A stretch of 64,000 bases of DNA from Serripes groenlandicus (GCA_031761405.1 JASEVX010000355.1:1-64000), one strand, 5' to 3'; positions 1 through 13,062 are shown, counted from the first letter of the stretch. The notes: generated from the letters alone by a model not told the origin. Translations and numbers: made by a program.

Positions 1-3000
1 AATCATATCTACGTTGCAAGAACTTGTGACAAAACCCTTCGGCTTTAAGAATCAATCTGAACTTCTCGGGTAATCCAAACAAATAATGCAATGCCATCTA
101 GTAAATATGTTCGGTATAATCATATCTACGTTGCAAGAACTTGTGACAAAACCCTTCGGCTTTAAGAATCAATCGGAACTTCTCGGGTAATCCAAACAAA
201 TAATGCAATGCCATCTGGTAAATATGTTCGGTATAATCATATCTACGTTGCAAGAACTTGTGACAAAACCCTTCGGCTTTAAGAATCAATCTGAACTTCT
301 CGGGTAATCCAAACAAATAATGCAATGCCATCTAGTAAATATGTTCGGTATAATCATATCTACGTTGCAAGAACTTGTGACAAAACCCTTCGGCTTTAAG
401 AATCAATCGGAACTTCTCGGGTAATCCAAACAAATAATGCAATGCCATCTAGTAAATATGTTCGGTATAATCATATCTACGTTGCAAGAACTTGTGACAA
501 AACCCTTCGGCTTTAAGAATCAATCTGAACTTCTCGGGTAATCCAAACAAATAATGCAATGCCATCTAGTAAATATGTTCGGTATAATCATATCTACGTT
601 GCAAGAACTTGTGACAAAACCCTTCGGCTTTAAGAATCAATCTGAACTTCTCGGGTAATCCAAACAAATAATGCAATGCCATCTAGTAAATATGTTCGGT
701 ATAATCATATCTACGTTGCAAGAACTTGTGACAAAACCCTTCGGCTTTAAGAATCAATCGGAACTTCTCGGGTAATCCAAACAAATAATGCCATGCCATC
801 TAGTAAATATGTTCGGTATAATCATATCTACGTTGCAAGAACTTGTGACAAAACCCTTCGGCTTTAAGAATCAATCGGAACTTCTCGGGTAATCCAAACA
901 AATAATGCAATGCCATCTAGTAAATATGTTCGGTATAATCATATCTACGTTGCAAGAACTTGTGACAAAACCCTTCGGCTTTAAGAATCAATCGGAACTT
1001 CTCGGGTAATCCAAACAAATAATGCAATGCCATCTAGTAAATATGTTCGGTATAATCGTATCTACGTTGCAAGAACTTGTGACAAAACCCTTCGGCTTTA
1101 AGAATCAATCTGAACTTCTCGGGTAATCCAAACAAATAATGCAATGCCATCTAGTAAATATGTTCGGTATAATCGTATCTACGTTGCAAGAACTTGTGAC
1201 AAAACCCTTCGGCTTTAAGAATCAATCTGAACTTCTCGGGTAATCCAAACAAATAATGCAATGCCATCTAGTAAATATGTTCGGTATAATCATATCTACG
1301 TTGCAAGAACTTGTGACAAAACCCTTCGGCTTTAAGAATCAATCGGAACTTCTCGGGTAATCCAAACAAATAATGCCATGCCATCTAGTAAATATGTTCG
1401 GTATAATCATATCTACGTTGCAAGAACTTGTGACAAAACCCTTCGGCTTTAAGAATCAATCTGAACTTCTCGGGTAATCCAAACAAATAATGCAATGCCA
1501 TCTAGTAAATATGTTCGGTATAATCATATCTACGTTGCAAGAACTTGTGACAAAACCCTTCGGCTTTAAGAATCAATCGGAACTTCTCGGGTAATCCAAA
1601 CAAATAATGCCATGCCATCTAGTAAATATGTTCGGTATAATCATATCTACGTTGCAAGAACTTGTGACAAAACCCTTCGGCTTTAAGAATCAATCGGAAC
1701 TTCTCGGGTAATCCAAACAAATAATGCAATGCCATCTAGTAAATATGTTCGGTATAATCATATCTACGTTGCAAGAACTTGTGACAAAACCCTTCGGCTT
1801 TAAGAATCAATCTGAACTTCTCGGGTAATCCAAACAAATAATGCAATGCCATCTAGTAAATATGTTCGGTATAATCATATCTACGTTGCAAGAACTTGTG
1901 ACAAAACCCTTCGGCTTTAAGAATCAATCGGAACTTCTCGGGTAATCCAAACAAATAATGCAATGCCATCTAGTAAATATGTTCGGTATAATCATATCTA
2001 CGTTGCAAGAACTTGTGACAAAACCCTTCGGCTTTAAGAATCAATCTGAACTTCTCGGGTAATCCAAACAAATAATGCAATGCCATCTAGTAAATATGTT
2101 CGGTATAATCATATCTACGTTGCAAGAACTTGTGACAAAACCCTTCGGCTTTAAGAATCAATCTGAACTTCTCGGGTAATCCAAACAAATAATGCAATGC
2201 CATCTAGTAAATATGTTCGGTATAATCATATCTACGTTGCAAGAACTTGTGACAAAACCCTTCGGCTTTAAGAATCAATCGGAACTTCTCGGGTAATCCA
2301 AACAAATAATGCCATGCCATCTAGTAAATATGTTCGGTATAATCATATCTACGTTGCAAGAACTTGTGACAAAACCCTTCGGCTTTAAGAATCAATCGGA
2401 ACTTCTCGGGTAATCCAAACAAATAATGCAATGCCATCTAGTAAATATGTTCGGTATAATCATATCTACGTTGCAAGAACTTGTGACAAAACCCATCGGC
2501 TTTAAGAATCAATCTGAACTTCTCGGGTAATCCAAACAAATAATGCAATGCCATCTAGTAAATATGTTCGGTATAATCATATCTACGTTGCAAGAACTTG
2601 TGACAAAACCCTTCGGCTTTAAGAATCAATCGGAACTTCTCGGGTAATCCAAACAAATAATGCAATGCCATCTAGTAAATATGTTCGGTATAATCATATC
2701 TACGTTGCAAGAACTTGTGACAAAACCCATCGGCTTTAAGAATCAATCTGAACTTCTCGGGTAATCCAAACAAATAATGCAATGCCATCTAGTAAATATG
2801 TTCGGTATAATCATATCTACGTTGCAAGAACTTGTGACAAAACCCTTCGGCTTTAAGAATCAATCTGAACTTCTCGGGTAATCCAAACAAATAATGCAAT
2901 GCCATCTAGTAAATATTTTCGGTATAATCATATCTACGTTGCAAGAACTTGTTACAAAACCCATCGGCTTTAAGAATCAATCTGAACTTCTCGGGTAATC

Positions 3001-6000
3001 CAAACAAATAATGCAATGCCATCTAGTAAATATGTTCGGTATAATCATATCTACGTTGCAAGAACTTGTGACAAAACCCTTCGGCTTTAAGAATCAATCT
3101 GAACTTCTCGGGTAATCCAAACAAATAATGCAATGCCATCTAGTAAATATTTTCGGTATAATCATATCTACGTTGCAAGAACTTGTGACAAAACCCATCG
3201 GCTTTAAGAATCAATCTGAACTTCTCGGGTAATCCAAACAAATAATGCAATGCCATCTAGTAAATATGTTCGGTATAATCATATCTACGTTGCAAGAACT
3301 TGTGACAAAACCCTTCGGCTTTAAGAATCAATCTGAACTTCTCGGGTAATCCAAACAAATAATGCAATGCCATCTAGTAAATATTTTCGGTATAATCATA
3401 TCTACGTTGCAAGAACTTGTGACAAAACCCATCGGCTTTAAGAATCAATCTGAACTTCTCGGGTAATCCAAACAAATAATGCAATGCCATCTAGTAAATA
3501 TGTTCGGTATAATCGTATCTACGTTGCAAGAACTTGTGACAAAACCCATCGGCTTTAAGAATCAATCGGAACTTCTCGGGTAATCCAAACAAATAATGCA
3601 ATGCCATCTAGTAAATATGTTCGGTATAATCGTATCTACGTTGCAAGAACTTGTGACAAAACCCATCGGCTTTAAGAATCAATCGGAACTTCTCGGGTAA
3701 TCCAAACAAATAATGCAATGCCATCTAGTAAATATTTTCGGTATAATCATATCTACGTTGCAAGAACTTGTGACAAAACCCTTCGGCTTTAAGAATCAAT
3801 CGGAACTTCTCGGGTAATCCAAACAAATAATGCAATGCCATCTAGTAAATATGTTCGGTATAATCATATCTACGTTGCAAGAACTTGTGACAAAACCCTT
3901 CGGCTTTAAGAATCAATCTGAACTTCTCGGGTAATCCAAACAAATAATGCAATGCCATCTAGTAAATATGTTCGGTATAATCATATCTACGTTGCAAGAA
4001 CTTGTGACAAAACCCTTCGGCTTTAAGAATCAATCTGAACTTCTCGGGTAATCCAAACAAATAATGCAATGCCATCTAGTAAATATGTTCGGTATAATCG
4101 TGTCTACGTTGCAAGAACTTGTGACAAAACCCTTCGGCTTTAAGAATCAATCTGAACTTCTCGGGTAATCCAAACAAATAATGCAATGCCATCTAGTAAA
4201 TATGTTCGGTATAATCGTATCTACGTTGCAAGAACTTGTGACAAAACCCTTCGGCTTTAAGAATCAATCTGAACTTCTCGGGTAATCCAAACAAATAATG
4301 CAATGCCATCTAGTAAATATGTTCGGTATAATCGTATCTACGTTGCAAGAACTTGTGACAAAACCCTTCGGCTTTAAGAATCAATCTGAACTTCTCGGGT
4401 AATCCAAACAAATAATGCAATGCCATCTAGTAAATATGTTCGGTATAATCATATCTACGTTGCAAGAACTTGTGACAAAACCCTTCGGCTTTAAGAATCA
4501 ATCGGAACTTCTCGGGTAATCCAAACAAATAATGCCATGCCATCTAGTAAATATGTTCGGTATAATCATATCTACGTTGCAAGAACTTGTGACAAAACCC
4601 TTCGGCTTTAAGAATCAATCTGAACTTCTCGGGTAATCCAAACAAATAATGCAATGCCATCTAGTAAATATGTTCGGTATAATCATATCTACGTTGCAAG
4701 AACTTGTGACAAAACCCTTCGGCTTTAAGAATCAATCGGAACTTCTCGGGTAATCCAAACAAATAATGCCATGCCATCTAGTAAATATGTTCGGTATAAT
4801 CATATCTACGTTGCAAGAACTTGTGACAAAACCCTTCGGCTTTAAGAATCAATCGGAACTTCTCGGGTAATCCAAACAAATAATGCAATGCCATCTAGTA
4901 AATATGTTCGGTATAATCATATCTACGTTGCAAGAACTTGTGACAAAACCCTTCGGCTTTAAGAATCAATCTGAACTTCTCGGGTAATCCAAACAAATAA
5001 TGCAATGCCATCTAGTAAATATGTTCGGTATAATCATATCTACGTTGCAAGAACTTGTGACAAAACCCTTCGGCTTTAAGAATCAATCGGAACTTCTCGG
5101 GTAATCCAAACAAATAATGCAATGCCATCTAGTAAATATGTTCGGTATAATCATATCTACGTTGCAAGAACTTGTGACAAAACCCTTCGGCTTTAAGAAT
5201 CAATCTGAACTTCTCGGGTAATCCAAACAAATAATGCAATGCCATCTAGTAAATATGTTCGGTATAATCATATCTACGTTGCAAGAACTTGTGACAAAAC
5301 CCTTCGGCTTTAAGAATCAATCGGAACTTCTCGGGTAATCCAAACAAATAATGCAATGCCATCTAGTAAATATGTTCGGTATAATCATATCTACGTTGCA
5401 AGAACTTGTGACAAAACCCTTCGGCTTTAAGAATCAATCTGAACTTCTCGGGTAATCCAAACAAATAATGCAATGCCATCTAGTAAATATGTTCGGTATA
5501 ATCATATCTACGTTGCAAGAAATTGTGACAAAACCCTTCGGCTTTAAGAATCAATCGGAACTTCTCGGGTAATCCAAACAAATAATGCAATGCCATCTAG
5601 TAAATATGTTCGGTATAATCATATCTACGTTGCAAGAACTTGTGACAAAACCCTTCGGCTTTAAGAATCAATCTGAACTTCTCGGGTAATCCAAACAAAT
5701 AATGCAATGCCATCTAGTAAATATGTTCGGTATAATCATATCTACGTTGCAAGAACTTGTGACAAAACCCTTCGGCTTTAAGAATCAATCTGAACTTCTC
5801 GGGTAATCCAAACAAATAATGCAATGCCATCTAGTAAATATGTTCGGTATAATCGTATCTACGTTGCAAGAACTTGTGACAAAACCCTTCGGCTTTAAGA
5901 ATCAATCGGAACTTCTCGGTTAATCCAAACAAATAATGCAATGCCATCTAGTAAATATGTTCGGTATAATCATATCTACGTTGCAAGAACTTGTGACAAA

Positions 6001-6743
6001 CCCCTTCGGCTTTAAGAATCAATCGGAACTTCTCGGGTAATCCAAACAAATAATGCAATGCCATCTAGTAAATATGTTCGGTATAATCATATCTACGTTG
6101 CAAGAACTTGTGACAAAACCCTTCGGCTTTAAGAATCAATCGGAACTTCTCGGGTAATCCTAACAAATAATGCAATGCCATCTAGTAATTTTTTTCGGTA
6201 TAATCATATCTACGTTGCAAGAACTTGTGACAAACCCCTTCGGCTTTAAGAATCAATCGGAACTTCTCGGGTAATCCAAACAAATAATGCAATGCCATCT
6301 AGTAAATATGTTCGGTATAATCATATCTACGTTGCAAGAATTTGTGACAAAACCCTTTGGCTTTAAGAATCAATCGGAACTTCTCGGGTAATCCAAACAA
6401 ATAATGCAATGCCATCTAGTAAATATTTTCGGTATAATCATATCTATGTTGCAAGAACTTGTGACAAAACCCTTTGGCTTTAAGAATCAATCGGAACTTC
6501 TCGGGTAATCCAAACAAATAATGCAATGCCATCTAGTAAATATTTTCGGTATAATCGTATCTACGTTGCAAGAACTTGTGACAAAACCGTTCGGCTTTAA
6601 GAATCAATCGGAACTTCTCGGGTAATCCAAACAAATAATGCAATGCCATCTAGTAACTATTTTCGGTATAATCGTATCTACGTTGCAAGAACTTGTGACA
6701 AAACCCTTCGGCTTTAAGAATCAATCGGAACTTCTCGGGTAAT
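1..6743. repeat. 117-bp satellite array, about 57.6 copies, open at the left edge
   Basis: A 117-bp unit repeats without visible indels from base 1 to about 6743, where it breaks off into unrelated sequence. The array therefore continues to the left of the window. Copies differ by a few recurrent substitutions. The last six or so units (from about 5900) carry more private changes, as expected at the edge of a homogenised satellite. Because 117 is a multiple of three, the minus strand of each unit reads as a 38-codon frame beginning ATG-GCA and closed by TAG directly before the next ATG. One unit near 216 has CAG instead of TAG and fuses two frames into 77 codons. I treat this as satellite DNA, not a gene. 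Confidence 0.97.
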
Positions 6744-6839
6744 TCCGTAATCCTTCATCATCGAGGTATTCCGAATGCTTTAAGAACGTGTGTCTTGTTA
6801 AATTCGTAAATTAACGTCAGTTCATGCGTACAGACCATG

Positions 6840-7169
6840 TGCGTCGTTCCCTATAGGCACTGTAGGCACGTGCCTAAACATTTTTTCTAAAAATGCCCCA
6901 AAATGCAGCTGCGGCGATACACATCTGCGTAATGTATCGACCAGATCAGCCTGCGCTGTCCGCGCAGACTGATCCGGCCGACACATTCCGTCTAAGGGGG
7001 GATAGATGTATAGAGTAGTGATTCCTGAAACAGAAAATTTACAGGAGGCGAAAAGTGTCTATCCGGGTACGCCTGTGTGCTTAGGCTTAGGCTGATCCGA
7101 ATCGAGTCTACAATGTTGATTTTCTCAGGAGACGGCCTACACATTGATTATTGCCAAGCTACGCCCCTG
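6840..7169. mobile_element. Decayed composite TIR element, same kind as 42205-42642
   Basis: The stretch matches the better preserved copy at 42205-42642 almost end to end. It has the phrase around 'taggcactgtaggcacgtg', a poly-T stretch, then a body related to family C (described at 29427), ending in GCTACGCCCCTG. The left terminal repeat is degraded (gtcgttccc in place of gtagctccc). Ends of the type CAGGGGCGTAGC are typical of hAT-superfamily elements. No transposase frame is present. Confidence 0.65.
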
Positions 7170-7450
7170 CAGACAATTCTACCTAAATATATAAATATAT
7201 ACAGAGATCCGTATTCAACGCATCCCTGCCATGTCAATTAATTCCGAGGGAAAAGCTCTGGCACGCGTAGTCTGATCAGTAATAATACACATTGTTGACA
7301 GGAAAATGGCTTGATGGAGATAAATGAAAGCATTGAGGAAACGCCAATGACCTGCCCTTCTGAGAAAGTTTCAATTTATCCGCAATACGTGTATTATGTT
7401 GTCAAAATGTCAAAAGAGGCATATATATACCGCTTGTGAACTATTCATTG
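7170..7450. other. No recognisable feature
   Basis: AT-rich sequence between two decayed elements. I see no long frame, repeat or RNA-like fold. Confidence 0.5.
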
Positions 7451-7454
7451 TTCA

Positions 7455-7686
7455 TGGTTTCCCACATTCAACAAATCTGCACCAGACGAACTTTAAAACA
7501 TATAGGCAAAACATGGGAAATCTCTATAAACTATTTCATAAAGTGTGTATAATTTAACTATAATAGTTGAAAGCACTACATCAAAATGAGAAATTTCTTA
7601 TCATCAACAATTCCCCCCATTTGCCACAAATTGTTGACATCTGAGGCAAATGCGTTTCAATTCGTGTGCATGTTGGAAAGGGTTAA
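7455..7686. mobile_element. Family A TIR element, decayed copy
   Basis: It starts at a degraded gtttcccacat end, carries the 'ctgca-cagacga' block and an internal AT-rich hairpin region, and closes with gttggaaagggttaa. Length fits the ~230 bp of family A. Confidence 0.6.
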
Positions 7687-8089
7687 CGTAAAGCCCTCAC
7701 GCACCTGAACAACGTACACGACCCACTTCCGGTTTTTATGAAAGGATAATTGGTTAGGGAAAGATTATTGATATGATATCCATCGACCAGCGGTTTTAGT
7801 CAATCCCTTTATTTCTTTTATAATTATCGTCAATTAATTCGGTTAGAAAAATGTCAAAATTAACATGACTTCATCATTTCTTTTATTCAACTATTGATAT
7901 TCAGTTGAAATTATTGTTAAGGTATTTCACAAGTAAATACACAACTGTGGGCCAAAGGAATACGCGTTGTTTCTATTGTTTTAATGTCGTCGTCTGCAGC
8001 AGAACGTCTGCCCGACGGAGTTAATGGTGTCTCAGTATTAATTAGTTACTGCATCTGATGCTATTATATAGCTGTGAGCCTTCTCCGTT

Positions 8090-8307
8090 TTAACTCTCTC
8101 GACGCCAACGGTAATATTGACGTTGTTTTGCAAACAGTACTGATTCAGGTGAGTCAGCTCGTCACGAGCTGTCTCACCTGAAATCAAAATTGTTTGCCTT
8201 TTAGTTATCCAAATATTCCAAAACTCTTCGAACCATTTAAAATAGAGACGCCCGACTTTGAACATGGAAGAGTCTACTGTAAAATTATTCGGCGCGGAAA
8301 GAGTTAA
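8090..8307. mobile_element. Family B TIR element (TTAA-flanked, ~215 bp)
   Basis: Both ends carry TTAA followed by an inverted CTCTYTC(G)(A/C)GCC-like repeat: TTAACTCTCTCGACGCC on the left and GGCGCGGAAAGAGTTAA on the right. The middle holds a hairpin, AGGTGAGTCAGCTCG then CGAGCTGTCTCACCT. Relatives are at 9372-9815 (interrupted) and 40477-40683. No coding capacity. Confidence 0.8.
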
Positions 8308-8312
8308 ACTAG

Positions 8313-8600
8313 TTAACCCTTTTACTGAGTACACCTAGACATTGGACGCATTTGAACCAGACGGCTTTTGAATGCACTATAGAAAAAATATATCGGAATT
8401 TGCTCGAAACAAGCTTCTTTATCCTTTTCAAACATTGTTTTCAACATGCATCACAAGTGTTTGTGCTCTCATTTGTTTTCGATTTTACCTTTTCTCCCAA
8501 GTTGTTTTCAAAGTGGACGGGCTGAACACGTTTCCCGCACAACAAATCTGCAGCAGACGACTTTTAAGTTGTCATAAATCTGAGCAATAATATGAAAACC
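8313..8600. mobile_element. Decayed family A pieces, two in series
   Basis: A TTAACCC start at 8313 is followed by a recognisable but mutated 'gacgcatttgaaccagacggctttt' body. A second piece near 8528 shows tttcccgcacaacaaatctgcagcagacg. Both are too degraded for exact ends. Confidence 0.5.
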
Positions 8601-8698
8601 CGCTGTAATGAGAGTGGAGCAATGAATTATTATTCATTAATCATTGCAGATTGTTTTATGTGGGAAGGGGGTCCTGTTCTAGTTCTCTCGTTCATAGA

Positions 8699-9357
8699 AT
8701 CGTGTAGTTTGTTGTATGCATATGATGTGAAGTGTATACACTGTGTATACTCGTGTAGGTTGTTGTATGCATATGAGGTGAAGTGTATACACTGTATATA
8801 CTCGTGTAGGTTGTTGTAAGCATATGAGGTGAAGTGTATACACTGTGTATACTCGTGTAGGTTGTTGTAAGCATATGAGGTGAAGTGTATACACTGTGTA
8901 TACTCGTGTAGTTTGTTGTATGCATATGAGGTGAAGTGTATACACTGCGTATGATCGTGTAGTTTGTTGTAAGCATATGAGGTGAAGTGTATACATTGTG
9001 TATACTCGTGTAGTTTCTTGTAAGCATATGAGTTGAAGTGTATACATTGTGTATTCTCGTGTAGTTTGTTGTATGCATATGAGGTGAAGTGTATACACTG
9101 TGTATACTCGTGTAGTTTGTTGTAAGCATATGAGGTGAAGTGTATACATTGTGTATACTCGTGTAGTTTGTTGTATGCATATGAGGTGAAGTGTATACAC
9201 TGTGTATGATCGTGTAGTTTGTTGTAAGCATATGAGGTGAAGTGTATACATTGTGTATACTCGTGTAGTTTGTTGTATGCATATGAGGTGAAGTGTATAC
9301 ACTGTGTATACTCGTGTAGTTTGTTGTATGCATTTGAGGTGAAGTGTATACACTATT
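8699..9357. repeat. 51-bp minisatellite, about 13 copies
   Basis: The unit runs 'tcgtgtagtttgttgtatgc ... gtatacactgtgtatac' and repeats every 51 bp with few substitutions. The period is a multiple of three, so two minus-strand frames stay open through the array (227 and 233 codons). They encode only 17-residue repeats and look like by-products of the period. Confidence 0.95.
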
Positions 9358-9371
9358 GACAAGGTACGCTG

Positions 9372-9815
9372 TTAACTCTTTCGGTGCCAACATTGTTTAA
9401 CCCTTTCCCTCATATAGACGCATTCTGACGCCTCTGCAGCAGACGGCTTTTTGAAAACATAGTGACAAAAGAAGAAATGGCACAAAACGTGCAATTTCTC
9501 CTTTTGCCACAATGTTTTCACTTTTTGTCATAGGTAATCCATTCAATTATGGAGATTTTCTATGTTTTGACAAAATACTTTCAAAGTCGTCTGCTGCAGA
9601 AATGTCGTATGAGGGACGTTAAAGTAGACTCTTCCATGTTCAAAATCGGTCGTCTCAATTTCTCATGTAACAAGAATTTTGGAATATTTTGATGATAACT
9701 AAAAGGCAAAAAATGCTGATTTTTAGGTAAGACAGCTCGTTACGATCTCACTCACCTGAATCTGTATTGTTTGCAAAAAACAAAACAATATTGCCATTGG
9801 CGCTGAAAGAGTTTA
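9372..9815. mobile_element. Family B element interrupted by a family A insertion
   Basis: The left part (9372-9396) and right part (9623-9815) together form one family B element, in the orientation opposite to 8090-8307. The copy at 40477-40683 shows the uninterrupted sequence, with ...attatttaaagtagactc across the insertion point. Here a full family A element sits exactly at that TTAA. Confidence 0.85.
9397..9622. mobile_element. Family A TIR element (piggyBac-like MITE), nested in family B
   Basis: Ends are TTAACCCTTTCCC and GAGGGACGTTAA. The interior has the family's CTGCAGCAGACG block near the left end, the inverted CGTCTGCTGCAG near the right end, and an internal hairpin around aaatggcacaaaacgtgcaattt. 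TTAA flanks both sides and only one TTAA exists in the uninterrupted target, so TTAA behaves as the duplicated target site. That target and CCC-beginning termini are the hallmarks of piggyBac-superfamily elements. Non-autonomous, no frame. Confidence 0.88.
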
Positions 9816-9959
9816 TGCTACTCGAGGGATTAATGCAAAACGGTTGTAAATATTTCTTGTTCAATATGTAGTTACAACCGTTTTGTATGAAACTATCGTA
9901 CTGTCAGACCATGCCATAACGCGTTATCGAACGTCAGACGGATATAAAGAATCAAAGCG

Positions 9960-10880
9960 CTGAAAGCGCTGATGGTATAGGGGGCATATGTAAATTGAAA
10001 ACATATGGCATAGATCATATGGACAAACATTGTTGAAACAATGAAACAATGACCTTTAAACAAACCAAACCAAAAATGTTTGAAGCAACACATATTGCCT
10101 GCCAATAACATATACCTCATTTGTCAAAGTTTTACCCTTTTCTTGTATAAACAAAATATCGAAGGACAAAAGATTGACAAAACAAAACCGAGCAGCTACC
10201 CTTAATTAAAATATTTCTAGTTCAGAAATCACTAAAGATCCACAATGTATATTGTAATCATGCTGATAAATGAAAGACGATCGAAAGCATGATAGAGTTA
10301 TGTTTCTTTTGCACTGCACAATTGCAGCTCTGAGTTTCCTATACACCAAGTCTTAAATTGATATATTGGACATATATTGAGACAATAACCGAAGAAATGA
10401 AAAAATTGAGTTTACACCTAAAAAACAGATTGACGAAGTACAAATCTTGGGGAAGCACTCATTAACGAAAAAGGGAATTTCACGGAACGCATGTGTTGCA
10501 TATAATAAGGGAGAACATTGAAAGACAAAAATATACACACTCCAAATGCAGCATGCTTAATTTATGGTAATGGTGCACTGCAAATCTGTAGGTCATAAGT
10601 TACATACAAACCAAGTTTGAAATTGATACAATGAAAGTTAATTGAGACAATCGCTGAACTAAATAAGGAAAAATGGAGATAACTGAAAAAACAGACCAGA
10701 GTTATGTACCTAGTACTTTGCCGTTCTCCTGATCACACGGGTATACTTGTGACCACTTTGAAATAAATCTGCCATACAGAAACAACGTGTTAACCAATAC
10801 ATGCAATCCATGACGGACGGACGAATGCACATTCAGGCAGACAGCCGGCCGGACGCCGGATTATACCTCCAAGCTTTACA
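9960..10880. mobile_element. Possible decayed pearl-like / Helitron-related element
   Basis: Two related segments (about 10310-10400 and 10570-10690) share the phrases 'gcactgca', 'accaagt.tgaaattgata' and 'attgagacaat.gctgaa'. The span ends in a degenerate gacggacggacgaatg / gacagccggccggacgccgga tail. That resembles the core repeats plus microsatellite tail of the clearer elements at 48650, 52749 and 56451. Ends are not defined. Confidence 0.4.
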
Positions 10881-11219
10881 GACGGAGACAACTCAAGTAT
10901 TGATTACAGAAGACTGGTTCGATGCGTCAAAACACGTCAGCTTAGATTATGGTATTTGTAAAGTATTTGCAATTTAATTGTATCTCCGAAACGGGACCGG
11001 ACCGTCAAGGTTAATTTTCAAAAACCTATTTAGACTACATTTCTAGTTTATTTGTCAACAGATACATCTAGGACTATATTACACGTTGATGAACGTTGAG
11101 TCTTAAATTAACGCAAATGCATATACATTATAATTTTAGTCCCAAAATCGCTAGAAGCTTCTCAATAATAAAATAAATAATGACCTTGCGGTTATAACTC
11201 GGATGTGTTGACAAATTCG
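10881..11219. other. No recognisable feature
   Basis: AT-rich single-copy-looking sequence with no long frame, repeat or splice-bounded exon that I can support. Confidence 0.5.
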
Positions 11220-11446
11220 GCCAAATTTCTTTCCGACGTTTGACAAAAGTCAATGCGACATGCGTCATTCGTCTTTCACCAATGGCTAAGTCTATGTGGA
11301 AACGCAGCCAGTTGCTTGGGAAGATTGTTGTGAGGAGTACTGGTTTGAGAAAACCAGGAAATACATTTGTAGGTGAACTGGCCGCCGTGATATGACTGAA
11401 GAAATGTTAAAAACGGCGTTAAATCCCAATCAATCAATGTTGAAAT
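11220..11446 (+). mobile_element. tRNA-derived SINE (family S1), 3' part
   Basis: It matches the body of the full-length minus-strand copy at 47788-48070: the 'gacaaaagtcaatgcgac' segment, 'tatgtggaaa.gcagccagtt', 'gtgaggagtactgg', 'aaccaggaaa' and the 'aacggcgttaaatccc' tail ending in an aatc repeat. The tRNA-like head is missing or unrecognisable. Confidence 0.7.
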
Positions 11447-11880
11447 TAACTTATCTATAATTTGTAGATTTAATTTCTATTTCCTAGTAGGGTCTACATA
11501 CAGCGACACATGAGAATATTCAACACAAAACGCGACCTGTTTTACCAACAATTCCCCAGTAGCGGTGAGACCGTTTGTAACATTATTTCATGGCATGTAT
11601 ACACAGTAGGACCTCTCTCTTTGGACGAATTATGTTGTAACAAGTTTGTTTACAGTATTCCTTAACCTTGACCACATAGACTAAATATACAGCAAACAAC
11701 ATTGAACTAAGGCATAACTATTGACCTGAATTAATAAAAGTATGATTTTGAATAGTGATGAAAACATTGTGGAAAAAGACAAACTTGTTGATTATCGTTC
11801 ATCTGTTAAGGTTAGTCAAATGTGTCTAAAAGGGGCAAAGGTTAAAATAATAACTGTAGACAAATGTTTTCGTTATCTAG
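11447..11880. other. No recognisable feature
   Basis: AT-rich. A plus-strand 83-codon frame starting at 11742 overlaps degraded family A sequence and is not supported as a gene. Confidence 0.45.
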
Positions 11881-12535
11881 GTTATAGAAACAAATTGATT
11901 CATGTTTCAAAGCATTGTTTGAAAAGGAGGAATTGCTCATTGTCAGCAATTGCTCCGTTTGCAAATATACTTTCAACATTTGTTTGTAACTAAGTAGCTA
12001 TAACGGGAACGGTTCAACCCTTTCCCGCTTACAGTCGCTTTTTGACGCATGTGCAGCAGACGGCTGCAGAATTGTTTATCATGACCCATTTCCTCTTTTT
12101 CCACAAAGGTTTCAACTATATATTTTTCCCCTTGATGTAAGGCAAAATTGCTCGTAATCATTCATCTCTAGCATGTTATTCAAAATGTGTCCGGAAGGGA
12201 GAAAGAGGGAAAGAACGTCCATAGTAAAACGTTTAAATATGAAAAGAATTAATTTGAAACGTGTTTGAAAGCATTGTGTGAAAAGGAGGAATTGCTCATT
12301 GTCAGCAATAGCTCCATTTTCAACAATATTTTTTAAATATTCGAACTGTTATAGTATCACGGAAAGGGTTCCGCTTCCATGGGAAGGATGTAACCATTTT
12401 CCGCCTACAGACGCTTACAGACGCATGTGCAGCAGACGACAATCGAAAACATTGTGACAAAAGGGGAAATTGCTTTTCGTAGGCAATTTCTACTTTTGCC
12501 ACTATGGTTTCAACTCCTTTCAATAATTGTATTTA
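11881..12535. mobile_element. Cluster of decayed family A fragments
   Basis: Two near-identical pieces (about 11905-11985 and 12256-12340) contain 'gaaaaggaggaattgctcattgtcagcaat'-type hairpins. TIR-like starts with caaccctttcccgc and taaccattttccgcc occur at 12012 and 12390. The family's 'gcagcagacg' block and 'cttttgccacta.ggtttcaac' half are recognisable. The pieces are rearranged or nested beyond confident reconstruction. Confidence 0.55.
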
Positions 12536-12539
12536 CAGT

Positions 12540-13060
12540 GCTTTGCACATTTCTCTATAAGTCGACTGTTGTAAACTAATGGGGTCACAGAACGGTCGAC
12601 GTTACCTCACACTACTGAAATTGAGGTCAACCATAGTTCAGAGTGAGTTTCATTCATAGAAACTATTTTGTCTCATAAATTTATGCAAGCGGAGGGTTTT
12701 GTGATTCGGTCGAACCAATGAAATCGTTGAAAAGGCAGATTATAACCAATCAAAATTTTGGTGTAGGTATACACATGTGGACTGCGGTTGCAGCTTTAAT
12801 CCGACTTTTCGAAAGCAGCTTCGCTATGAGATAGTGGCGAAACGCCCCTATCCCAAAAACTATCCTGTGATAAATCCATATTGTTCAGAGTTATAAATAT
12901 GGCTCTCAACGGAATACGTTTTATATAAACGTATAATCAGTCAGTAATTGGGTCTGATATATCTCCTATAAATATGCATGTAAAAACCTATAATATTCAT
13001 AAATAGCAGTATGTGACATTTATATAGTACTGTTGACTTATTCATATCAAAGCCACCAGT
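12540..13060. other. No recognisable feature
   Basis: No repeat, long frame or RNA-like structure seen. Confidence 0.45.
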
Positions 13061-13062
13061 AT

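Noticed and set aside
1..6743. CRISPR-like regular repeat
   Set aside because: The 117-bp units abut with no unique spacers and the window is eukaryotic.
8679..9393. Two overlapping minus-strand frames of 227 and 233 codons
   Set aside because: By-products of a 51-bp tandem repeat whose period is a multiple of three.
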